Source of the DNA: Salminus brasiliensis
Lineage: Eukaryota; Chordata; Actinopteri; Characiformes; Bryconidae
Direction: 5' to 3'
Assembly (NCBI RefSeq): GCF_030463535.1
Contig: NC_132893.1
Span: 20,754,027-20,818,026 of the forward strand
Length of the DNA stretch: 64,000 nucleotides
The notes under the pieces were generated by a model. It was given only the letters and a program-made list of their open reading frames with translations. It ran no database searches and was not told where the DNA came from. Within the stretch, counting starts at the first letter, position 1; each line of letters begins with the position of its first letter. A program made the translations under genes and the position numbers. This document shows, piece by piece, positions 1 to 11,100 of the stretch.

Positions 1-2077
1 GGCACCTGTACTTAAATAATGCTATTAGTAATTAATTAGATTAACATAAACATAAAGCCATTTTTAGTTAGTGTGCACCGATCCCTCTTGGACAAATGGT
101 GCACTCACAGAGCCATTGGAGATTCAGCCTCGGTTTAACGTTCACAGCACACAGGGTTCAATCACATGTGTGCATGAAGGTCGTTCAGCTCAAGTGTAGG
201 TATCAGACAGATCATGACCTTAACCAACAAATCAGCAAAATTGGAATTGAAAAGCGAGGCTTGCAATGTGAACATAGCCTAATCGTACTTAACTAAAAGT
301 TGCTAAAAGGGTTATTTAAGTGATGCCATGAGAGAACCATTCTTAGTTGCATTAGGACCCATTTTTGTAACTCAGAGAGGCTCAGCAGTCTAATACGCGG
401 CCACTATAGCCCAGGGTGGCTAGTCTGATTTTTGAGCCATGCCGCTGTGCCCTTTAGTGGCTGGACTTGGACTCAGACTCTTTTAGTCGCACTCTCTCTG
501 GGTAGGTAGATGCTGATCCCTCATCACTCTTAGAGTGATGTTGGACGGGTGTGGCAGAGCTGGGAACTCTGCCTGGCAATATTGCATCGGCAACAGTTGG
601 AAAAGAGAAAGTGGATGGCTTGACATAGCCAGAAGAGACATGTTAAGACCTTACCTTCCTCATTTCAGGAGCACTGGTAGTGCTAGGGGGAACTGCAAGC
701 ATGTGGGTTAATTGGCAGTACCAAACTGGAAGAAAAAGGAAGTATGGAGGTGCGTGAAGAACCTTTTAAAAGGATGTTCTTTACCTTTTTAAAAGGATCT
801 ACACATGTACATCTTTTTTACAAAAATGGTTCATTATGTAACCAATGGTTCTTCTATAGCATCACTTAAAGAACCATTTGTAGCACCTTAATTTTCAAGA
901 GTCTACATGACCTAGTAATTCTGAACATTCATGAATAAAATAACAATAAAACCAAACCGTTACTGCTACCCTGTAGCACATTCAGACATACACATCATAC
1001 CAACTGTGGCCGCAACATAGCGTGTAGCAGCCTTTAGGCCTTTGGAGGAATAAAAGATAAGAATGGCAATATTAATATTTTGGCAGTTTTCAAAATCCAT
1101 GTAATCCAAAACACAACAAAAACAACCAAATATAAAAAAAAAAAATAATAAAAAAAAAAAATAGAATGTTTATACTAAAGCAAGGCTGTTGACTCTCTGT
1201 CTAGACGTGTGTTAAGCCTAGTCTTGGATTATACTATGTGGATGAAGGATTTTTCTGTTTTCTACACAGTTTTTAACTTTAAGGCTGAGCTCTGTCCGGG
1301 CTTTAAAAACAGGTTCATAATCTTACCCTTAACTCCTTTCTTAAAATAAAATAAAATATACAAAAGGTTGCGAAGCACTGTTCTTTAGTGTTTGATCAGA
1401 TTCCATGCAACACAGCACATAGACATTTATCTGTACAATTACAATTAATTCTTACATACTGTAAAGGCATGGACTCATTGTTGGGCTGTGATTTTTGCTG
1501 TGGTCTGAGCCGCAGCCCTGTTGAGTTAGTCATGGAAACTAGCCTACGATGATCCTCATCACTATAATGTCAGTAAGCTACTGAATCACAGAAGACATTT
1601 ACAACACATACATTTAACAATGATACAACGTGGCACCTTTATGATCTGTGGTCATGTTTCTTTTTGTCAGTGGGTTTAACGTTAAAGCACAGCGGCAGTA
1701 ATAGGAACATCGTCCCTGAAAGTTGTTGTTCTTGTTTTTTTTTGTTGTACCCTCATTTCTGAAATACGTGGTGGAGGTAGCACGGTCAGCTGCATGCAGT
1801 GACGGGAGGGAAGGGAGGGGCGGCATTTGGGTGGCTGATGAGGACGGTTGCAGAATCAGTAACTATACATTCTTAGTGGCAGGTATTCATTGTCTGAGAT
1901 TAGTTTTGCTAAGCTGTTTTGAAGCCTCTGCACATGTGGGATATGACTGACGTGACATGGTCGCCCCTAAAATAAAAAAAAAAAACTATAGAAACATTTC
2001 AGAATGAAGTGTTACTGGAGGAGTGTGAGCACCACCCTTTCTGCTTTCTTTGTTTGTTTGTCTCTTGCGCTCTCTCC
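1..2077. other. MPZL1 3' flank / possible 3' UTR, no separate gene seen
   Basis: No coding region is supported here. The part next to 2077 must include the MPZL1 3' UTR, because the stop codon lies at 2078-2080 on the minus strand, but I found no canonical AATAAA on the minus strand to end it. Around 745-895 there is a diffuse repeat with the words 'gaacctttt' and 'ggttcttctatagcatcac'. Similar wording recurs at about 16,070-16,150, so it is probably a fragment of a dispersed fish repeat. A-rich runs lie near 1131-1162 and 1970-1986. Confidence 0.5.
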
Positions 2078-2179
2078 TTAGTTCTTACGGATGTCAGCGT
2101 ACACCACGGGCTCCATCTTGTGGAATGAGTTCTGATGCTTGGTGCCAGAGTGATCCAGCTGGGCGTATATCACCGGGCC
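2078..2179 (-). CDS. mpzl1: MPZL1 exon 6: twin ITIM tail and stop
   Basis: The exon is 102 nt: 33 codons and a TAA stop at 2080-2078. It encodes GPVIYAQLDHSG and then PVVYADIRKN. Both tyrosines sit in the ITIM consensus (V/I-x-Y-x-x-L/I). The acceptor TTTCCCAG is at 2180-2187. Confidence 0.95.
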   Translation of the reverse strand, partial: GPVIYAQLDHSGTKHQNSFHKMEPVVYADIRKN

Positions 2180-5100
2180 CTGGGAAAGGAGGGGACGAGG
2201 AAGAGATAAGTAATGAGAGCCAATCAGCAAGAGCTACAAAAAAAAGAAAAAAAGAAAAAAAAGAATCTACTTGCTGTAAACAAGGAAATCCTTTGACAGT
2301 GTATTTAGGGTCAGCTATATTATTACTATATTATATTATTATATTATAATACAATATATTATTATATTAGCTATATTATATTATTAGGGGCAGTGGTGGC
2401 TCAGCGGTTAGAGCGCCGGGATATCGATAACAGGGTTGTGGGTTCGATTCCCAGGCTCGGCAAGCTGCCACTGTTGGGCCCTTGAGCAAGGCCCTTTACC
2501 CTTTCTGCTCCCCGGGCGCTGGAGTTGGCTGCCCACCGCTCTGGGTGTGTGTGTACTCACTCACTCACTGTACTCACTAACGTGTGTGTGTGTGAGTGTG
2601 TGTTCACTACCAGATGGGTTAAATGCGGAGGACACATTTCGCTGTACAGTGTACAGTGACAAATACGTGCACCTTTTTTTTTTATTATGATATCATTGCA
2701 GAACTGTATTGATGTAAATGCAAACATCAATCATATATGGGACACTGGCATTATTTGTACTTAAATAATAATAAATAAGTTATAATGACCTATATCCCAC
2801 ATTTTGACCTTGTTTAGGTCATTATGCACTCTTTATGCATTTTGAGTATAAGGATTTAATCTGGATTAGGCCAAGCCACATACAAATGCGTAAAGTGTAA
2901 AAAAATAAATAAATAAATAAATAAATCCGACCACTCAAACCACTAGGAGGTGGTATGAGACTCATCTGAGCCACATGTTCTAGCAGTGTGAACAAATCTC
3001 CCCAAGATGCATTCCAGCAAAAACCCTTCCCAGTACAATAGAAACACCAGTAGTAACTGTTGCGCAATAAGAACATTTACATATTCTGTCCCACGCGGTG
3101 ATCAGATTTCAATCTGACTAACCGGGATTGACTAACGCATTTGACTTCCAAGGGGAAATGCATGTGGCTAAACTTTACCAGAATACAATCCAGATACTAC
3201 TGACATGAAGTGATCATCCTTGTAAAAAGGATGTATACTTAAGAGCACTAAAAATTGTTATTAAAGTATTATTATTAATTATTGTTAACTAATTATTATT
3301 TACAATTATTAACTATTGTTGTAATACATGTTATACATTTTAAATGATACCTCAGTGTGTTGATCAAGACTACATGTACCGCTAAACAAACACGCCTTAA
3401 GAAAATACATTTAATGGTCATGTCAACTGAAGTGTATTATTTAAAAAGCATATTTTATAGAATTTTTATGTGTGCCTTAGTACTACAGAGAAAGTACATT
3501 TCAATTTATGTATTTCTTTACATACTGAAGCACATTTAACCGCAAGTATATTTAACTGCCATGGCATTTTAGGTTGTAGGCTATTGCCTATAAAGAGGTA
3601 TTCACCCCTTTAGATATTTTCCCAAAAATAGCCAAATTATAAGGTAAAGGTGCATGTATTTGTCACTGTACAGTGTACACTGCACAGCGAAATGTGTCCT
3701 CCGCATTTAACCCATCTGTGGTAGTGAACACAAACACACTAGTGAACTAGGGGCAGTGAGTACACACACCCAGAGCGGTGGGCAGACACACCCACAACCG
3801 AACCGAACAATCGAACCCACAACCTTGTTATTGACAGCCCGACGCTCTAACCGCTGAGCCACCACTGCCCCCCAAATTATACTGACCATGATAGAATTTT
3901 TAAAAGCAATAAAAAGGGGAAAATATCCAAAGGGGTGAATATTAAAGGCTCTGTATAGATGTAAAAATGAATGTAGAATTTTTAGTTTTAGTATAAATGA
4001 GCTGTTCCTGTTTTCACACATAGGTTGTACAGACGTTGGGATGTCCTTCACATATTTCAGTATTTTAACCATGATGATGTTTATATATATCCATGTTTAC
4101 TTACGTCTCAGTTTGTTTGGTTACAGGTAACACAGCAACGAATTAACTGCCAGCACAACAACCTTTTTAAAAGGTTGGCCTAAGGACAAATGAGGAGTGG
4201 TTTGCTTACCACAAGACCACAAGCCGCCTGCTCACCTAACAGTATTACTTGCATGCGGGTTTGCAGAATGCCTCAGTATCTCAGAAAGCCCTGGCTGTGG
4301 TTATGATGCAGAGAAGAGGTGAGAAATTTTAGCAAACGCTTGTTTCATGACCTCTATTTCGGAAATGGGGTCAGAGCTTTATTTAATTTAGCTTTGAGTG
4401 GAGTGGTAAGGCAGCAAAACAGAGCAGCGAATTCAGCTTTCTTAAGGTAGTGTGACTGCTCATGCAACCAATGGCATCACTAAGATGTTGTAAAAGAGAT
4501 GTTTTGTGCTATGTTTGAACTCATGATTAGGTAAGTTTATACATTACCAGTCAAACGTTTTAGAACACCCCCAATTTTTCCAGTAGTTCACCATCAGTGC
4601 TGCACGGCCCAGGATTTTCATGAATTTTCAAAGTATTTTATTAAAAGACCAGCTGTAAGTTGCTAAATAAACAGAGGGTATGCATGAGACACCACAGGTA
4701 GCGTTCTGTGTAAATGCCGCTAACATGAAAACAGGAAAGAGCTGTTCTGCGACTGACTGTACAAATAGATTCAGCTTTTACAGGAAAGCTTTCCTTTCCT
4801 TTTTGCTGAAAGCTAAAGAAAAGAGAAACTAATGGATTGCTACAATTCACAGAAACTTGAGGGACTTGAATCCAGGCACCGAAACTTGTGGGAGGATTTG
4901 GATGGATCACTGTCGAGTACAACTGCCTTTAACTTGAGCAGATAATCGCTCGTCTCATTACCGGTTTGGCCGCTTTCCTTAATAAAGTTTCCACCAAGTC
5001 CTGCACTGTGTTCCAGCGGGAAAGTAACGTCAATGCATACCCTCTATTACTTGTTCCTTAAAAAGCCCCACCCCCTGTTTTTTTTACAGGTTATTAAATG

Positions 5101-8100
5101 GACTTGATTTGCTTAAATGTCAATAAATTGCCACGTTTTAAAAACATTCAACTGGTGGTGTGTAATCAGGGCAATAAACGTAATTAAATCTGATAAGGTA
5201 CGTAGTTCTAAAATCTTAACTCATTTGAAACAAAGGAGTGGAGTAGACTTTAAAGATGTTTCGATTTGAGGATAATTCAAATCAATATTTGATTTTAGCT
5301 GGGCATTTTATTCATTTTGCTGCATATGAAAGTAGAAACTAACTGATCGGGACTTTTTTCAAGGACCGATTCCACTTTCTTTACACACTGGCCAATAGTT
5401 GATTTGTGTGCCTAGTTTCATTTTTTATCTGAGTGGGTTAATACTATGTGGTCTGTAACACCACAACAACGTCTGTTATTATGCCTCACCACTGACGTGT
5501 CATAACTCGTCTCTCTGCACTCTTTTCAAGCCTGAGCACACAGGAAAATGTGAAAGGCTGGAATATGTATTTACAAACACGCACGCACACAATCTGCTGG
5601 ATATTGCGATAAGGTAAAACTCATGTCATGTCACAGACTGTGCTTTACAGCTTGTGGGCTTTACAAGATGATAAAGAAACTTTTCCTGTAAAAAATAGAT
5701 AAACACATCGACACACATTGACATCATGTACAGTCCTCACAGCGGGACTCACTCATACCTTCACATTCTCTTTGCGCTCATTCACACACCCTCCCCCTTG
5801 CAACACTCTCACTCGTACCTGTACAGGGGCTGAGGGACTGCTACAGCGCGAGCCCTCCGTGCTGGACTCTGCTTTCTTCCCCGGCCGAGCCGGCTGCGTG
5901 CTTACACTCTCTATGGAGGTGCAGCTGCAGCAGCCAGGTTTCAACCAGAGCCATTTTCGAGTGTGTGTGACGACCAGGCAGCGACGATGCACAGACAATG
6001 GCCCACGCGCACATACATACACACACACATACAACCAAAAACATACACACACACCAATGGAGAGAGAAAGATGGGGACAGATACAAATGTGATGAAAACA
6101 AATGACAAAAAGCAACATGGACTTTGCCGCAATGGGTGAAAAAACATGGACAATGAACCAAAGGGACAAAATGCTAATAGAAAAATAATGGATAGTAGCT
6201 AACAGCAAGACAGTTTATGGCATGTACAGATCATTCTTACAACTTTCTTCAAGATTTCTACTGGTTCTACTCTACTGATCTGTGTATCTCCGCCATCAGG
6301 AGGAACTGATGAAACAGCACTATGGCTTCTAAAGTTCAATGGAGTTCATTGTTGTTTTAAATAGAGAATAGTCAAGGTAGGCGATATGACCAAATGCAAT
6401 ACTGTGATATAAAAACACTACAAACAATTGTGCTAGAAAATATCCAGAAAGTGAATCATTGGAGCCCTATGAAATCCATCCTTTTTTGTATTATTTTTTT
6501 TACCCATTTTCCTTTTTTACACACTTTCACACAATTTGATACATGTGTTTTTAGCTGGTTCCACATTTAGTTTGAGAGTGTGTGAAGTAAAAATATATAT
6601 ATCCTACATAGGAACACACATATGCTTAACCAGCGCAGCACTTCCTCAGTTACGAGGGTGGCTACTTCAGCTGAATTATCCGAAACGCTTAAGCCATCAT
6701 TGTGTTGTCAGGGGAAGTCCGGTGTGAGTGTTTGTGGCTACTGTTTAATGAAGAAGCCACACAGTTTAAGAACATGATGAAGTTTAGGGGTACAGTAAGT
6801 AACTAAAGGATATCTTTGCGGCTTTAGTGACCTGTAGGGAAAAAAACACCTTTAAGCCTTATTTAAAGCCCTTCTTCAACAGCCAAGGGTTTGCGAATTT
6901 ACTGATCGCTTTTGCTTTCATTTTTTGGTAAATCTCCCAGCATGTATATAATAAGACCTTCAGAACATTTGTTCAGGACCTTTGTTGAGGAACTCAGAAC
7001 TTCTTCTCACCTTCTGTGCGAACCCACGCTAGCTAGCAGAATTTAACAACTACATTCTCAGCATTGCAGATATCTTAGTGTCCTATTATTCCAATAAATC
7101 GGTCATATCGCCCTATCCTGTTGAACGCTAAATGCCTCACAAACTGAAACACACTTAAAACTGCTAGTTGCAGCAATTCCTGCCTGGACTTTTAACACAG
7201 CCCCCCCCCACCCATCCCCCCAATTTTTTTCCATCTGCTTGCATAAGGGTTAGTGCATGTGCTGGTAGAAAACAGAAGAAAACCAAAAAGCTTAACAGAC
7301 AGTGAGAAGACAGTGTGTTAATGAACAATGAATATACAGATGCTAGTTGATGAAGGACATTTCACAACACACGTGAAGTAACACACACAGCTCAAGTTCA
7401 ACCTACAAATCTGAGCATGCTGCCAGACTAAATGTCTTTCCCAGACTGGACATTTTATGAGTAAGATGCATCAAACCGTGCGGCGTTGCAAACCACTACA
7501 CTTACAGAATTAGCACTGAATCTGGTGCACTTATTCATATTAAAGGGGAATTTTCAACATTTCTGCATAGTTACTTTGATCAAATGCAAATAAGGTCTTT
7601 CACCGTGGTGTGAGCAAATTCCTTTGCAGCTAAAATACATTTCCTGATGCTTGAATGATGCCTTTTTTTTTTTTAAATTCCATCTATGCCAGAGAGATAC
7701 ACGCAGAGCATGATAAGGCTAGATTGCATCCCAAAAAAATTATTCTTTAAAATGTACAATATTTCTACTATTACATACCATACTACATACCATTACATAT
7801 AAATAATCAGAGGAGATGTAGGTACACTGGTTATTTTTACTAGTAAAGTAAAACAGCTGCATTAGCTTAGATAGCGAAACCCCTGGTCTTCATTACTACC
7901 ACTGTAAAGAATGCTTAAATCTGAACAGCTGAATTATGCAGTAAGGTTGAAAATCTGTGAAACTCCCCTTTAAAGTGTGTGGGGGAAAAAAAAATCAAGC
8001 AACTGTTAGGAACACCTCTGTTTACTCTTTGGTTATTAGCTTAAAAAACAAGGCAACACAACCAAACAGCAGGTTAGCTTGTTTTTCCATGAATTAGCCA

Positions 8101-11100
8101 ACTGCTGAAACCCCATGCTCCTCATTTCCACCCTGCCACTTAGAGCCGGAGTTAGTGAGGTCAGTGAGACATCAGAGGGAGTTAGTCCATAGAGCGACCT
8201 GAACCATCATTCGAATCATTTCTAATCTAAGAGTCTGCGTTTTATCCAAACACAACCCCCGTCAAGACAAACCTCAGTGTAGGGAGTATGGTAACTCCTT
8301 CAAATAACTCCTTCAGAAGCACAGTACACCAATTTGCTTGTAACACATTTTTTAAATCCTGTGTATTAGGAGAAGTGGGAGTAGCTTACCCTTCAAAGTC
8401 ATGAGAAGGCTGTATTAGTCTTATTAGCAGATATGCAACGAAAGCAATAATGATGACTCCAATGATAGCACCAATGACAGCACCCACTATCACGACTGGG
8501 CTGGTCTGTGGGAGTGCTTCTGTAAAGGGAAACACAGACAGCGTCAGAACTGAAGATAAACAACACATCACAACTACAGGAGTATAAGCTGCATAAGCTT
8601 TTAAATTGGCAGCGAGAAAGGAAAACCATGCATTTCTTACCTCTATTTACAACCCAGAGTTTAGTCAGTGAAGGTTTACCACTTATATCTGGAGGATTCT
8701 TTACATCACAGGAGTAAGTTCCATTGTCCAAGAACTGCATCTGAGTGACGCGGATTGATGCGTCCTTTTTGTTCAGGTCTCCCGCCCATTCTACTCTGGC
8801 CTTGAACTGGGGGTTGTCTGGGAAAGCTTTTCCACCAGTATAGTAGAAAATCTGAAAAACATCAGGCAGACTTACTGAAAGTCCACTTAGCACACTTGTC
8901 ATATTTGCTGCAACAAAAATGTAGATTTAAGCAATGTTTTGTATGCTATTTCTACCTACAATGGTCAAACACTGAAAGAACTACAACCCTTTGTATTCCG
9001 TTGCTGTCCCCAAAAGCAGAAGGAAAAACGCTCTGTCTAATCCTCATGAAATTGACAATGTAAAAGCCAGAGTTTTCAAACACCCTGACAGCAATAACAT
9101 ACAGGCCTTTGCTGTCCTGACTTAATGAAGTTATCTCCTAACTAATGTGGCACTCAGACTTTCTAATTCACTAGTCTAGAACATTCCAGCAGTAGGTCTA
9201 CAGACAATATCCTGATTAATGGTAAAAAGCCAATCAACAAGTTCTGAAGTATCTGGCTTTCAGCACTCAACATGCTTCTGGGCATTTCACCATGTATCCT
9301 GATACTGCTCTCGGTAGTCACATCAACAGCAAAAACAAGGCAGTCAGTCCCACTGGTTGTTTTACAAGGCTTTTGTTCATTTCTCCACTCATGCATTCCT
9401 TTTTCCATCACTCTACCACAATTTCCTTTGCCTCATTCTGGCAGGAATTAATCATCCATCCTCAAGATGTCCCTCAAAACAAGACTTACAGGTTAAAAAA
9501 AAAAAAAAAAAAAGAAGAAGAAGAACTTCGCAAACAACTGAACACTGCCTACACAACCTATCGCAATGCATGTCCCCTTACCAAGCAACAGGTCTGTTTC
9601 TCAGTTATAAAGGTGGGTAAACTTCCCTAGATTCACCCACACTGTTCCATTAGCCACCACAAACAAGGAACAAATTTTGACATGACTAATTTCAGTCATG
9701 TGGTCCAGCCTGTATGGCTTTATCAGGGGATTAAGTTATATTTTCTGCTTATCAGGGGAGTTCGGCCTGAGCTTTTGTTGCTACTGTTTAATGACAGTAG
9801 AAGCAAGAAAAGCCACACCGTTTGAGAGCAGGGTGATGTTTAGAGACAGTGATGGCTAGGATTTCATGCCACTCTCAAACTAAAGTGCTTCATTTGCTGC
9901 TTTAGTGACCTGTAGTGTGACAACTATTAGAAGACAAACACTAGTACCCCCTGTAACCACAGACATAGACAGACATGTACAAGTTAAAGCCCTTCTCCAA
10001 CAGCCACTGTTGCAGCTTTACTGATCATGTACGCTTAAACTTTTGGCAACCTCTTCCAGCACTGTGTAGAAAAAAAAGACATTGTTAATCTAGGAGTCTA
10101 ATGTTGGTGCGACACCTCTAACGCAGCTTTCTGAATAAAACTGAACTCACAAACTGATTTCATGCACTGAAATTATTGAAAGGTTTGTAGTGTGAAGTAT
10201 GAGATCAATTACATGCAACAAAGCACAGAAATAGGTGAGAAGAAAATTACAGATAGAAAAGGAAAAGGAATATATATGGCTCAGGAAATTATTTATGCGT
10301 CACAAAGACAATGACTTTATTAAATACAATGTTCAGTTTCATCTAATCTCTCTTCTTAGTTTCAAACCTTATACTATGACCATCAATAGCACAGTGATAA
10401 CGGATGGAAAAGAAGACGATGCTTACAGCTACGCCAGTAGACTCTGGGGACCCCTCTGGGATGAAGGACCAGGACACTGATGCTTGACTACTGACCACTT
10501 CAGTGGATTTGAATGAACACCTAAGCGTCCCGGTGGTTCCGTTTTCTACAAACACCTCATCGGGGGTACTCACTTCTATTCCAGCAGCCGGGTGCATACC
10601 TGTTGGAGAAACACAAGGTATTTGGGTAGCAAGTACACATTTAGACTTTTCTCCTACTGGTTTCTAACACTTGACAGACAAGTTACGTCACATATGGGGC
10701 TTCCCAGAATAGGTCTCTGAACATGTGTGTTGCCTGTTCTAACAGATTAGCACTTGAGGAGCTTGTTGACCTGCTGAATGTATTACTCATAATCACAATG
10801 TGGGACACCGCCTATTGTAGGACACCTCTACTGGGTGTAGCTCGTCCTCACATGAAAGTCAATAAAACTATGAGTGGGAACATGCTGTGATGACATGTGA
10901 CTTCTCAAATGTCCAATTGTAGATTAGGGTGGAGCAATCATCACAGGAAGAACCCCACAAAAAGACCACCAAAAGGTCACCCTGCGTTCACATTAGCAGG
11001 TGACAAGTTACGTATCACGTTATCGTATATGGGCATGTACAATGTCCAGCTTCTGACAAGAAAGTGTAAAAATGATTCTAAAAATGATTAAAATGTGTAT

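Noticed and set aside
2387..2470. tRNA gene
   Set aside because: The A and B box-like words belong to a SINE head with a non-tRNA body and a T-rich tail; a cloverleaf with acceptor pairing is not evident.
5753..6208. Long minus-strand open frames around MPZL1 exon 5
   Set aside because: Only the 106-nt exon 5 within them fits MPZL1 phase and residues; the rest is GT/CA-rich intron read-through.
9292..9630. 112-codon plus-strand frame in an MPZL1 intron
   Set aside because: It contains a poly-Lys run from poly-A and has no family likeness or conserved partner.
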